DNA of 7,150 bases from an uncultured Lachnospiraceae bacterium (lineage in GTDB: Bacteria; Bacillota; Clostridia; Lachnospirales; Lachnospiraceae). A program made the position numbers and the translations under genes. Where the stretch lies: assembly GCA_934343915.1 (NCBI GenBank), contig CAKRIL010000064.1, forward strand, positions 1-7,150, in the 5' to 3' direction. A model generated the notes under the pieces. The model had not been told where the DNA came from, did no database searches, and was given only the letters and a program-made list of their open reading frames with translations. Shown here one piece after another: positions 1 to 6,465 of the stretch (the stretch's first letter is position 1; every line of letters starts with the position of its first letter).

Positions 1-481
1 GATATGCTCTTGTTCCGTCCTGACTGTTAAGAGTATATTTTCCTGAGTTGAGCACGCTCTGTAAGTATGAAGTATAATCCTTCTCCTTAACCTGGCTGAA
101 ACGAAGTCCCTCAACATAGCTCTTATCAAAGTACTCCTCGAACGCACCTGCATCGAACATCGGAAGTGTGTTAAACACGCTGTTCTTATCACCGAAGTAT
201 ACCGCTACACCTGTGAGAGGCTCAGTGGTAGTCTCTGTCGGCTTAGTCGCACTTGTAGTCTCTTTCCCGGTCTCCGTTGTCGTTTCGATGTCAGGTGTAC
301 TCTCTTCCGTATCCTGTGGCGACTCCGGCTCAGTATGCTTCGTCTGAGTCTCGGACTGGCTATAATCAAAGCTCCTGCTGATTTCATTAATATCTTCCTT
401 CTTCCTGCACGCTGCAAGTGCAGCAGTCGCAAAAATGACTGATGATAAAATTACCGCAAATCTTCCTATTCTTCTCTTCAT
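1..481 (-). CDS. Putative lipoprotein, N-terminal part (cut by window edge)
   Basis: I do not recognise the family. The reading frame opens with ATG at 481 and stays open for 160 codons to the left edge, so the C-terminus is missing. Residues 1-24 form a lipoprotein signal peptide: a basic start (MKRRIGR), a hydrophobic core and a lipobox L-A-A-C, with the acylated cysteine at residue 25. This predicts attachment to the outer face of the cytoplasmic membrane. Residues about 41-90 are a low-complexity linker rich in Thr, Glu, Ser and Pro, with TTTE repeated twice. A folded domain seems to begin near residue 91 (GVAVYFGDKN) and contains several aromatic and charged residues. AAAAGGGG at 491-498 is the likely ribosome binding site, 9 nt from the ATG. 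The MATE gene lies 70 bp upstream in the same direction, but a separate promoter is visible between them. The coding and lipoprotein calls are firm; the function is unknown. Confidence 0.85.
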   Translation of the reverse strand, partial: MKRRIGRFAVILSSVIFATAALAACRKKEDINEISRSFDYSQSETQTKHTEPESPQDTEESTPDIETTTETGKETTSATKPTETTTEPLTGVAVYFGDKNSVFNTLPMFDAGAFEEYFDKSYVEGLRFSQVKEKDYTSYLQSVLNSGKYTLNSQDGTRAY

Positions 482-522
482 ATTCTTATTCCCCTTTTCA
501 TAATTGAGTATTATGCATATTC

Positions 523-551
523 ATTATAACTTATAATCCGTCAAAAGTCCA
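523..551 (-). promoter_or_regulatory. Predicted sigma-A-type promoter of the lipoprotein gene
   Basis: On the minus strand, TGGACT (546-551, 4 of 6 matches to TTGACA) is followed after exactly 17 bp by a perfect TATAAT (523-528). This predicts a start near 515 and a leader of roughly 35 nt. The -35 box sits directly after the stop codon of the upstream MATE gene. The -10 box lies in an AT-rich 15-bp palindrome, ATTATAA-C-TTATAAT (523-537). No terminator is visible after the MATE gene, so read-through from it is also possible. Confidence 0.5.
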
Positions 552-1922
552 TCACTCATATTTTACACGCGAATACAGGAGCCTTCCCACCAATACCACA
601 ATTACATTGCTAAGTCCCATGGCACACCACACTCCCATTCTGCCCCAGTCCGTCATCCTGTCAAATATCAACACCGCCGGTATCCGCAGCACCCACACCC
701 ACGCGAAGGTCATATACAGTGAAAGCTGCGTCCTTCCCGAACCGTTGAATACTCCCATATAATTCTGGTAGAAGGCAAGTCCCGGAAGCGTAAGCAGCAC
801 AACAAGCATATACTCCATCGCTGCCTGCACCGTGCTCTCATCTTTTGACATGAAGCATACGAGCCATCTTCTTACCGGGAACAGCACTATGAGCCCCGCA
901 CATGTAAGCAACAGTGCCATATTCCGGCTTGTCTTATATGCATCCCCTGCCCTCACAGCATTCTTCGCACCGATATTCTGTCCCACGAACGCTGACATTG
1001 ACGTAGACAGTGCCATCACCACCGCAAGCAGAATATTGGATATTTTATTTCCAATGGAAAATGCAGCCGATACATCCGCACCCTTTTTTAGAATGGCAGC
1101 CTGAAGAATAATGAAGCCGAATGAGCCGACAACCTGACTTGCCACGGATGGCGCCGCAATCTTTAACAGCTGCATCAGTCCCCTCCTGTCCATATGCAGC
1201 TCATCTCTGACAGACAGCGGCTCTCCGCTCTTCTTTAGAAGTATTGTAAGATAGAACGGCAGAATACCAAGCTGTCCTGCCACAGATGCAATCGCAGCCC
1301 CCTTTGCACCAAGCCCGAAGCCCATCACGAGCACCGCAATCGTCACAAGATTTACCGCAGCACCGCTTAGCGTGAATATCACAGGAGTGAGCATGTCTCC
1401 CATCGACTGTCGTATGGCGCAGAAGGAAGTGAATAAAAACAGCGGAAGCATCTCAAATGAGCTTATTCTAAGATACACAACCGCCTGACCGAGCACAGCC
1501 TTGTCCGCACCCATGAAGCGCATAAGTGCGGGTGCCGTGAACAAAAGAAGGATATTTATTGCTGCTCCCGCCGTACATGCCGTGAGGACAAGAAGCCCTC
1601 CGTAGTGAGCAGCTTTTTTGTAATCATCCATTCCGAGACAGCGGCTTATGACCGCTATTCCCGCTGCCGACAAGCCGTTGTTGAACGCGAGCATTATATT
1701 AATCACCGGCCACGCTATTCCGATTCCTGCCTGTGCAGCCGCAGCGTCACCCATCTGTCCCACAAAAAATGTATCAGCTATATCAAGCAGTGCAATAATA
1801 AAATTGGACACCATAAGCGGAAGTGCCATGACAATGAGTGCCTTATATATATTGGCTTCATGTAAAATGAGCTCTGTCTTATCCCTCTTTTTCGTTCTTC
1901 CGTGTAATTTTATTTTCTTCAT
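552..1922 (-). CDS. MATE family efflux transporter
   Basis: This is a complete 456-residue integral membrane protein of the multidrug and toxic compound extrusion (MATE) family. Members exchange Na+ or H+ for cationic drugs, dyes or metabolites across the cytoplasmic membrane. The length matches the family (about 440-480), and hydrophobic segments fit twelve helices in two six-helix halves. The first half begins near residue 30 with the typical proline helix (ALPLMVSNF) and a loop D-I-A-D-T-F-F-V-G at 47-55, close to the usual L-x-D-T-x-F-V-G. The second half opens with APSVASQVVGSF and contains the family motif FVGQNIGAKN followed by an Arg-Ala pair. The N-terminus is basic and cytoplasmic. 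AGGA at 1939-1942 (within AAGGAAGAG) is a somewhat distant ribosome binding site, about 16 nt from the ATG. The gene is divergent from the carboxypeptidase gene. The substrate cannot be deduced. Confidence 0.95.
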   Translation of the reverse strand: MKKIKLHGRTKKRDKTELILHEANIYKALIVMALPLMVSNFIIALLDIADTFFVGQMGDAAAAQAGIGIAWPVINIMLAFNNGLSAAGIAVISRCLGMDDYKKAAHYGGLLVLTACTAGAAINILLLFTAPALMRFMGADKAVLGQAVVYLRISSFEMLPLFLFTSFCAIRQSMGDMLTPVIFTLSGAAVNLVTIAVLVMGFGLGAKGAAIASVAGQLGILPFYLTILLKKSGEPLSVRDELHMDRRGLMQLLKIAAPSVASQVVGSFGFIILQAAILKKGADVSAAFSIGNKISNILLAVVMALSTSMSAFVGQNIGAKNAVRAGDAYKTSRNMALLLTCAGLIVLFPVRRWLVCFMSKDESTVQAAMEYMLVVLLTLPGLAFYQNYMGVFNGSGRTQLSLYMTFAWVWVLRIPAVLIFDRMTDWGRMGVWCAMGLSNVIVVLVGRLLYSRVKYE

Positions 1923-2049
1923 TCTATTATGCTGCTCTTCCTTTACATTATGGTTGTTCTCCTATTATCCCCTTTAATTTATGGATTATCTGTTCTTTTT
2001 TTATATAAATTGACTATAATATGATAAAGATATTCAGGAGTACCACCAT
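1923..2049. promoter_or_regulatory. Divergent intergenic region between MATE and carboxypeptidase genes
   Basis: This AT-rich 127-bp spacer must hold the start signals of both flanking genes. Plus strand: TATAAT at 2015-2020 is a good -10 box for the carboxypeptidase gene, but no good -35 box is found 16-18 bp upstream (the sequence there is T-rich). AGGAG at 2036-2040 is its ribosome binding site, 9 nt before the ATG at 2050. Minus strand: no convincing -35/-10 pair can be assigned for the MATE gene, although GATAAT-like and TATA-rich stretches occur. No operator palindrome stands out. Confidence 0.5.
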
Positions 2050-3243
2050 ATGTCCTCTTTTTTTGTACGCAGAACCACACGGCGGCGTTCCCTGCAAAAG
2101 TTCATAAGCCTGCTTATTTTCTTTATCATTTTTACGCTTAATATTACATACAGCCTGTATTGCGCCGAGCCGGAGGTCAGTGCTCCGTCAGCAATACTTA
2201 TGGAGGCTTCCACCGGCAGGGTTATATATGAGAAGGATGCCGACACCAGGCTGCGCCCTGCAAGCATAACCAAAATAATGACACTCATTCTCATCTTTGA
2301 TGCGCTGGCAGACGGCAAAATAACACTCGACGATAAGGTAACCGTATCTGAGCACGCTGCAAGCATGGGCGGAAGCCAGGTCTTTCTTGAAGCCGGCGAG
2401 ACACAGACCGTCGAGACAATGATAAAATGTATCTCCATAGCCAGCGCCAATGATGCCTGTGTAGCTCTTGCCGAGCATATATGCGGCTCAGAGAGTGCAT
2501 TCGTTGACAAGATGAACGAGCGTGCCGCAGGTCTCGGAATGAGAAATACCCACTTTGTCAACTGCTGCGGTCTTGACGCGGATGGTCATGAGACCACTGC
2601 CAGAGATGTCGCATATATGTCGAGAGAGCTCATAACCAAATATCCTCAGATTCACGACTACTCCACCATATGGATGGACACGATAATACACTCCACAAGA
2701 CGCGGAGACTCCGAGTTCGGTCTGACTAACACCAATAAGCTGATAAGGCAGTATGAATGGGCTACCGGTCTTAAGACGGGCTCAACAAGCCTTGCCGGCT
2801 TCTGTCTGTCCGCCACGGCAAGCAAGAACGATATTGACCTTATAGCCGTCGTGATGCATTCCCCGACGGGAAAGCAGCGTGTTGCCGACTGTATCTCACT
2901 GCTCAATTACGGCTACGGAATCGTAAGCCGCTATGAGGACACCATGCCGCCGGCTCTCCCTGAGGTCGCGGTTAAGGGCGGCGTAAAATCGGATGTGAAC
3001 TGTTCGTACAGCCATAACTTTTCATACATATTTATGAACAGCTACGATTCCTCCAAGATAAGCTGTCACTTTGAGCTGCTTGAGAATATAGAGGCTCCCG
3101 TAAATAACGGTGACACATTAGGTATGCTTGTATACGAATATGACGGTACTCCGATAGGAAGCATTGACATTGTTGCCCGTGAGGACATAAAAAAAGCCGG
3201 ATATATTGACTATATCCGGCAGTTGATGAACCTGTTCTTCTAA
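2050..3243 (+). CDS. dacA: D-alanyl-D-alanine carboxypeptidase (penicillin-binding protein, peptidase S11)
   Basis: This is a low-molecular-mass penicillin-binding protein that removes the terminal D-Ala from peptidoglycan pentapeptides outside the cell and so limits cross-linking. All three active-site motifs of family S11 are present and ordered: SITK at 72-75 (nucleophile Ser72, Lys75), SAN at 132-134, and KTG at 242-244. Residues 7-13 are rich in Arg and precede a hydrophobic segment (about 18-37), a secretion signal with likely cleavage near Ala39. The region after about residue 305 fits the PBP5 C-terminal beta domain. The last residues (YIDYIRQLMNLFF) could be the amphipathic membrane anchor typical of this family. 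The length of 397 residues is normal. The start is supported by AGGAG 9 nt upstream. It is the only plus-strand gene. Its stop codon overlaps that of the convergent neighbour, and its last codons include the neighbour's terminator. The symbol is by family similarity; dacB or dacF would be alternatives. Confidence 0.95.
   Translation: MSSFFVRRTTRRRSLQKFISLLIFFIIFTLNITYSLYCAEPEVSAPSAILMEASTGRVIYEKDADTRLRPASITKIMTLILIFDALADGKITLDDKVTVSEHAASMGGSQVFLEAGETQTVETMIKCISIASANDACVALAEHICGSESAFVDKMNERAAGLGMRNTHFVNCCGLDADGHETTARDVAYMSRELITKYPQIHDYSTIWMDTIIHSTRRGDSEFGLTNTNKLIRQYEWATGLKTGSTSLAGFCLSATASKNDIDLIAVVMHSPTGKQRVADCISLLNYGYGIVSRYEDTMPPALPEVAVKGGVKSDVNCSYSHNFSYIFMNSYDSSKISCHFELLENIEAPVNNGDTLGMLVYEYDGTPIGSIDIVAREDIKKAGYIDYIRQLMNLFF
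3189..3220 (-). terminator. Intrinsic terminator of the minus-strand operon, inside the carboxypeptidase CDS
   Basis: A perfect 10-bp inverted repeat, GCCGGATATA (3196-3205) and TATATCCGGC (3211-3220), encloses a 5-nt loop. Read on the minus strand, it is followed directly by seven T residues (3195 down to 3189), the classic rho-independent form. It lies 19 nt after the TAG stop of the minus-strand membrane-protein gene. On the plus strand no T-run follows, so it should act in one direction only. It occupies codons 381-391 of the carboxypeptidase gene. Confidence 0.88.
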
Positions 3244-4382
3244 TTCTGTTCACCAAAGCTATTATATTTATGTGTCAGGAAGGTGTTGTAATCCTTCTTG
3301 AATTCCTTAAAAAGCTCATCAGAATATCCTACAACCGTGCGCGGCAGACGATTGGAATAATACTCCATAGTCTGCTGCATTTTTTCTTCACCGTCTTTTC
3401 CCATCATGGTTATACGGCTTACCTTCTTGTCATAATGATAAGCGAATATATTGTAGCTTGTTCCAAGCTGTATACCTGCATACCTTGAAGTGTTTTTGGC
3501 ATAATATACCCACACAAGGTCATTGTTGCCAAACATCTTCCACCTTGCCCCCTCAAGGACATATGTATACTTATAGCCTACGAACACCTCACCCGAGGCT
3601 GCCCATGTGGCAAATCTTCCCGCTGTGGCTGCCGTGGCGAAATCTCTCTCAACCTCAGGTACGTTAAGATTATTCTTCTTTATATACTTATTGACCTTCT
3701 TTGTTGAACTGCCGCCAATGCGCATAAGCAGCATCACAAGCAGTATTATTGCCTCAATCACTATCATACAAATTGGAAATATAAGCGAAACAACCGACTC
3801 AAAATATTTTTCACTGGTGTCAATCGTATACATCAGCGTAATGTCCCGATAATCCGTACCGAAGATATCATTCGCACAGTCACTGGCTGTCATCTTGTAA
3901 TTGTTAAGCTCCGAACCCGTCATTTTACGGAATTTTCCCTTGATTGTAACAGCCTTCGGCTTCTTATCGGTGTAACCTGTAAGATAATCATTGGTATCAT
4001 CAACAAGTGGGGACCATATACGTCTTCCATCCCCCGGATCGGCATATACGCCAATCATATATCCGCTCTCTTCATCATATATGATATACCCGTATGCCTT
4101 AACATCCGTCGATGATGTCGAGCCGGTCTTCTTGTAATACTGCGCCAATGCATATCTGACCTTCACTGTTACAAGCTTTCCTTCAAGCTTATCATATTCA
4201 TCAGCATCCAGTATCTCATCCCAATCAACATCTTCTCTCAGGGAATCCAGTTCAATCGGTGTCCTGTGGCTAAAAACAACATATGGAACACATAAGGCAA
4301 GGCATATGACCATTGTCACTACAATAAACATCATGCTCTTCTTAAAGCTCTTATCAGCCATTCTTCTCATCTGTTCAAACAT
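3240..4382 (-). CDS. Uncharacterised membrane protein with two predicted transmembrane helices
   Basis: I cannot name this 380-residue protein with confidence; it resembles DUF-type membrane proteins of clostridia. Hydropathy suggests one helix at about 17-38, a polar region at about 40-195, a second helix at about 197-222, then a basic stretch (TKKVNKYIKKNN) and a C-terminal domain of about 150 residues. With the basic N-terminus inside, residues 40-195 would be extracytoplasmic and the C-terminal domain cytoplasmic. The latter is rich in aromatic beta-strand-like segments (VFVGYKYTYVL, DLVWVYYAKN, YNIFAYHYDKKVSRITM), which could be a PH-like fold; this is a guess. The ATG at 4382 overlaps the end of the glycosyltransferase gene by 8 bases, suggesting translational coupling. 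GGAGG at 4398-4402 is 15 nt away, longer than usual, and an in-frame TAA lies just upstream, so Met5 or Met8 remain possible starts. It is the last gene before the terminator at 3189-3220. Confidence 0.85.
   Translation of the reverse strand: MFEQMRRMADKSFKKSMMFIVVTMVICLALCVPYVVFSHRTPIELDSLREDVDWDEILDADEYDKLEGKLVTVKVRYALAQYYKKTGSTSSTDVKAYGYIIYDEESGYMIGVYADPGDGRRIWSPLVDDTNDYLTGYTDKKPKAVTIKGKFRKMTGSELNNYKMTASDCANDIFGTDYRDITLMYTIDTSEKYFESVVSLIFPICMIVIEAIILLVMLLMRIGGSSTKKVNKYIKKNNLNVPEVERDFATAATAGRFATWAASGEVFVGYKYTYVLEGARWKMFGNNDLVWVYYAKNTSRYAGIQLGTSYNIFAYHYDKKVSRITMMGKDGEEKMQQTMEYYSNRLPRTVVGYSDELFKEFKKDYNTFLTHKYNSFGEQN
3341..3385 (+). terminator. Predicted intrinsic terminator of the carboxypeptidase gene, inside the opposing CDS
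   Basis: GCGGCAGAC (3341-3349) pairs with GTCTGCTGC (3370-3378) over 9 bp, with a single G-U wobble. Inside, TGGA (3353-3356) pairs with TCCA (3364-3367) around a 7-nt loop. One A and six T residues follow (3380-3385). This is the form of a rho-independent terminator on the plus strand, about 100 nt after the carboxypeptidase stop. No A-run precedes the stem, so it should not act on the minus strand. It lies inside the coding sequence of the minus-strand membrane protein, opposite its residues near MQQTMEYYSNRLPR. The internal loop makes it a little less certain than the terminator at 3189-3220. Confidence 0.68.
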
Positions 4383-5214
4383 CTGTCTTTTTTACAACCT
4401 CCAGTTCTATACCAGAAAGCATTGCCGCGATTCGGGAGTATGTCGAATAAAAGCTGCCGATAATCTTCTTTGAGTGCGACAGGCATATAAGCTCTGCGAA
4501 TGCATCTGCAATTCCCCTGTCACTGTCCCTCTCAAAATTTTTCTCGGACATATAATATATTCGTTCTCCAAAACGCTTCTTTAATTCCAAAATAGTATCC
4601 AAATCATCTGAGGCGATATAGAATGTCACCTTATCGTCATTCTCTATCTCCCTCTCCATCGCATCTATAAACACTTCAAGCGGACTGTTGTTGATACATA
4701 CCTGATTGTCGGTACGCCGTATATGCACTCCGATATTTCTTCCACTGTCAATATTCCCTATAACGGAATCAGCCTTATCCATCACATAGTGAGTCGGCTT
4801 AATGAATTCAAGCGGTCTTTCTATTCCCGAAAAATCATGAAACTGGGAGAATGCTCTGATGAACTTAAGGTTATTATTCTTCATAACCTCCTCATAGTAA
4901 GCATTTCCCTTCTCAACGAACAAATCATTCGTCGTGCCTACATCCGAGAAATAATCCGCTTTTCTTCTCAGCTTCTTTTCAAGCATTGTGTATCTGAAAT
5001 AGGAAAAGGGCTTATCCTTATACCCGTAATCCTTGGCATGGATAACCCTTATTCCCTCAGGCAGAGAGAACACAGCCTCATTTTTCGCTCCCATAACGCG
5101 CTCTGTCTTCCATAGCACGGTAAGCTCATCACCGGTCTGCTGCGCCCAGTGATAAGCCGATGCCATGCCAAGAAAACGATTGCCAAGTCCTGCACAAGGT
5201 TCAACTATGATCAT
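4375..5214 (-). CDS. Fucosyltransferase-like glycosyltransferase (GT11/GT23-type)
   Basis: This 279-residue protein has the hallmarks of the alpha-1,2/alpha-1,6-fucosyltransferase superfamily, which usually transfers fucose from GDP-fucose to a glycan. The N-terminus holds GLGNRFLGMA (9-18), matching the Gly-Asn-Arg loop near the start of these enzymes. The family signature H-x-R-R-x-D appears as HIRRTD at 164-169, where the Arg residues contact the donor nucleotide in characterised relatives. A third conserved region, GSFYSTYSRIAAM (253-265), matches the C-terminal Ser-rich motif before an Arg-Ile-Ala. The HIRRTD form is closer to GT23-type proteins than to the HIRRGDY common in GT11. No signal peptide or membrane helix is seen, so it is likely cytoplasmic. 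AAGGAG at 5221-5226 lies 6 nt before the ATG. It begins 27 bp after dnaJ and overlaps the next gene. Donor and acceptor are not proven by sequence; another sugar is possible. Confidence 0.8.
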   Translation of the reverse strand: MIIVEPCAGLGNRFLGMASAYHWAQQTGDELTVLWKTERVMGAKNEAVFSLPEGIRVIHAKDYGYKDKPFSYFRYTMLEKKLRRKADYFSDVGTTNDLFVEKGNAYYEEVMKNNNLKFIRAFSQFHDFSGIERPLEFIKPTHYVMDKADSVIGNIDSGRNIGVHIRRTDNQVCINNSPLEVFIDAMEREIENDDKVTFYIASDDLDTILELKKRFGERIYYMSEKNFERDSDRGIADAFAELICLSHSKKIIGSFYSTYSRIAAMLSGIELEVVKKTDV

Positions 5215-5241
5215 ACTCTGCTCCTTTATTTATCTTTTATT

Positions 5242-6381
5242 TTATTTAAAGAGTCCTTTTCTCTTCTTGGTTGTACCGCCCTCAGATGCATCCGACGGAT
5301 TCTCACCACGCATAAGTGCGTCATAAGCTCTAAGAGCTTCCTTCTGCTCTACGTTCATCTTCTCAGGCACCTTAACCGTAAGTGTGACATAATGGTCACC
5401 TCTTAACTTGCTGTCACGAAGTGTAGGAATACCCTTGCCCTTCAAGCGCACTCTTGTACCGCTCTGAGTTCCCGCCTTGACCTCATAGAGCACTTCACCA
5501 TCAATAGTCTTGATCCTGATTTCATTTCCAAGTGCCGCATCCGCAAAGCTTATCGGAACATTGGAGAACACATCATAATCCTCTCTCGCAAATACAGGGC
5601 TAGGAGATACTATAACCTCAACAAGAAGGTCACCTCTTGGTCCGCCGTTGGTTCCCGGCTCACCCTTTCCGCGGATTCTTATGCTCTGTCCGTTGTCAAT
5701 TCCGGCAGGAATTGTCACCTGAATCTTCTTGCGGTTGGCAATATATCCTGTACCTCGGCAGTCAGGACACTTATCCTTTACGACTGTTCCCTTACCGCCG
5801 CACTCAGGACATGTTGTTACATTTCTCACCATGCCGAACAAAGACTGCTGCGTATATACTATCTGACCCTTACCGCCGCACTTAGCACACTGTACCGGTG
5901 ATGTACCCGGCTTAGCGCCTGTTCCGTGGCAGGATGCACACTCATCCTTAAGTGTTATATCAAGCTCCTTCTCGCATCCAAAGGCAGCCTCCTCAAATGT
6001 AACACGCACCGATGCTCTTACATTGGCACCCTGCATAGGCCCGTTGCTTCTTGCTCTGCTTCTTCCTCCGCCGAACAAATCTCCGAATATATCGCCCATG
6101 CTTCCGAATATGTCATCCATATTAAAATCATAAGCCTGACCACCTGCACTGCCGTCGAATGCTGCATGACCGAACTGATCATACTTAGAACGCTTCTCCG
6201 GGTCACTGAGTACCGCATAAGCCTCGGAAGCCTCCTTGAACTTAGCTTCAGCCTCCTTATCTCCCGGATTGGCATCCGGATGATACTTCTTGGCTAATAC
6301 TCTGTATGCTTTTTTAAGCTCTGCATCAGTGGCAGTCTTAGGTACTCCAAGCACCTCATAATAATCTCTCTTATCTGCCAT
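5242..6381 (-). CDS. dnaJ: Chaperone protein DnaJ (Hsp40, type I)
   Basis: DnaJ is the co-chaperone that delivers unfolded proteins to DnaK and stimulates its ATPase in the cytoplasm. All domains of a type I Hsp40 are present in 379 residues: a J domain at about 5-70 with the essential HPD at 34-36; a Gly/Phe-rich region at about 71-118; a zinc-binding domain with four CxxCxGxG modules at 148-155 (CASCHGTG), 165-172 (CAKCGGKG), 191-198 (CPECGGKG) and 205-212 (CPDCRGTG); then the substrate-binding C-terminal domains and a Lys-rich tail (KKRKGLFK). The start at 6381 (MADKRDYYEVLGV) is chosen because it begins the J domain and has a perfect AGGAGG 7 nt upstream. A longer in-frame ATG at 6447 would add 22 unrelated residues. 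It follows dnaK after 124 bp. No terminator separates it from the glycosyltransferase gene. Confidence 0.98.
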   Translation of the reverse strand: MADKRDYYEVLGVPKTATDAELKKAYRVLAKKYHPDANPGDKEAEAKFKEASEAYAVLSDPEKRSKYDQFGHAAFDGSAGGQAYDFNMDDIFGSMGDIFGDLFGGGRSRARSNGPMQGANVRASVRVTFEEAAFGCEKELDITLKDECASCHGTGAKPGTSPVQCAKCGGKGQIVYTQQSLFGMVRNVTTCPECGGKGTVVKDKCPDCRGTGYIANRKKIQVTIPAGIDNGQSIRIRGKGEPGTNGGPRGDLLVEVIVSPSPVFAREDYDVFSNVPISFADAALGNEIRIKTIDGEVLYEVKAGTQSGTRVRLKGKGIPTLRDSKLRGDHYVTLTVKVPEKMNVEQKEALRAYDALMRGENPSDASEGGTTKKRKGLFK

Positions 6382-6388
6382 TGTTGTT

Positions 6389-6394
6389 CCTCCT
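6389..6394 (-). promoter_or_regulatory. Ribosome binding site of dnaJ
   Basis: AGGAGG on the minus strand, 7 nt before the ATG at 6381. It fixes the dnaJ start against the longer in-frame ATG at 6447. It directly follows AATAAC (6395-6400), which is complementary to the loop region of the hairpin at 6405-6435. Confidence 0.9.
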
Positions 6395-6404
6395 GTTATT
6401 ATAC

Positions 6405-6435
6405 ACTCAAATGGAGTGAATAACTCCATCTGAGC
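6405..6435 (-). promoter_or_regulatory. Stable hairpin in the dnaJ leader
   Basis: In the minus-strand RNA, CUCAGAUGGAGU pairs with ACUCCAUUUGAG (12 bp, one G-U) around a 5-nt loop, with one more G-U at the base. The wobble at 6410/6430 is a mismatch if read on the plus strand, so the structure fits RNA from the minus strand better. No T-run follows, so it is not an intrinsic terminator. It ends about 10 nt before the dnaJ ribosome binding site. Possible roles are mRNA stabilisation, a processing site, or translational control; none is shown by sequence alone. Confidence 0.6.
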
Positions 6436-6465
6436 CATCCACTCCACTTACTTTATAATGTCTTG

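Noticed and set aside
2034..2561. Minus-strand open frame of 175 codons opposite the carboxypeptidase gene
   Set aside because: It lies antisense to a gene with all S11 active-site motifs, and its product has no recognisable domain. It is a shadow frame.
3279..3297. GAAGG/CCTTC hairpin as carboxypeptidase terminator
   Set aside because: It has only a 5-bp stem, a 9-nt loop and no proper T-run. The 3341-3385 hairpin, with nine pairs and six T residues, is far better.
6404..6418. CACTC-N5-GAGTG inverted repeat before dnaJ, reminiscent of a CIRCE operator (HrcA site)
   Set aside because: CIRCE is TTAGCACTC-N9-GAGTGCTAA with a strictly kept 9-nt spacer. Here the spacer is 5 nt and the outer bases do not match. 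The RNA hairpin reading is better supported.
6389..6434. RNA thermometer hiding the dnaJ ribosome binding site
   Set aside because: AGGAGG is outside the main stem, and the only complement nearby (CTCC) would give four pairs. Sequence alone does not support temperature-controlled occlusion.
6382..6447. Upstream in-frame ATG at 6447 giving a dnaJ product 22 residues longer
   Set aside because: The added residues are not part of the DnaJ family and start within the structured leader. The ATG at 6381 has a perfect AGGAGG at 7 nt and begins the J domain.
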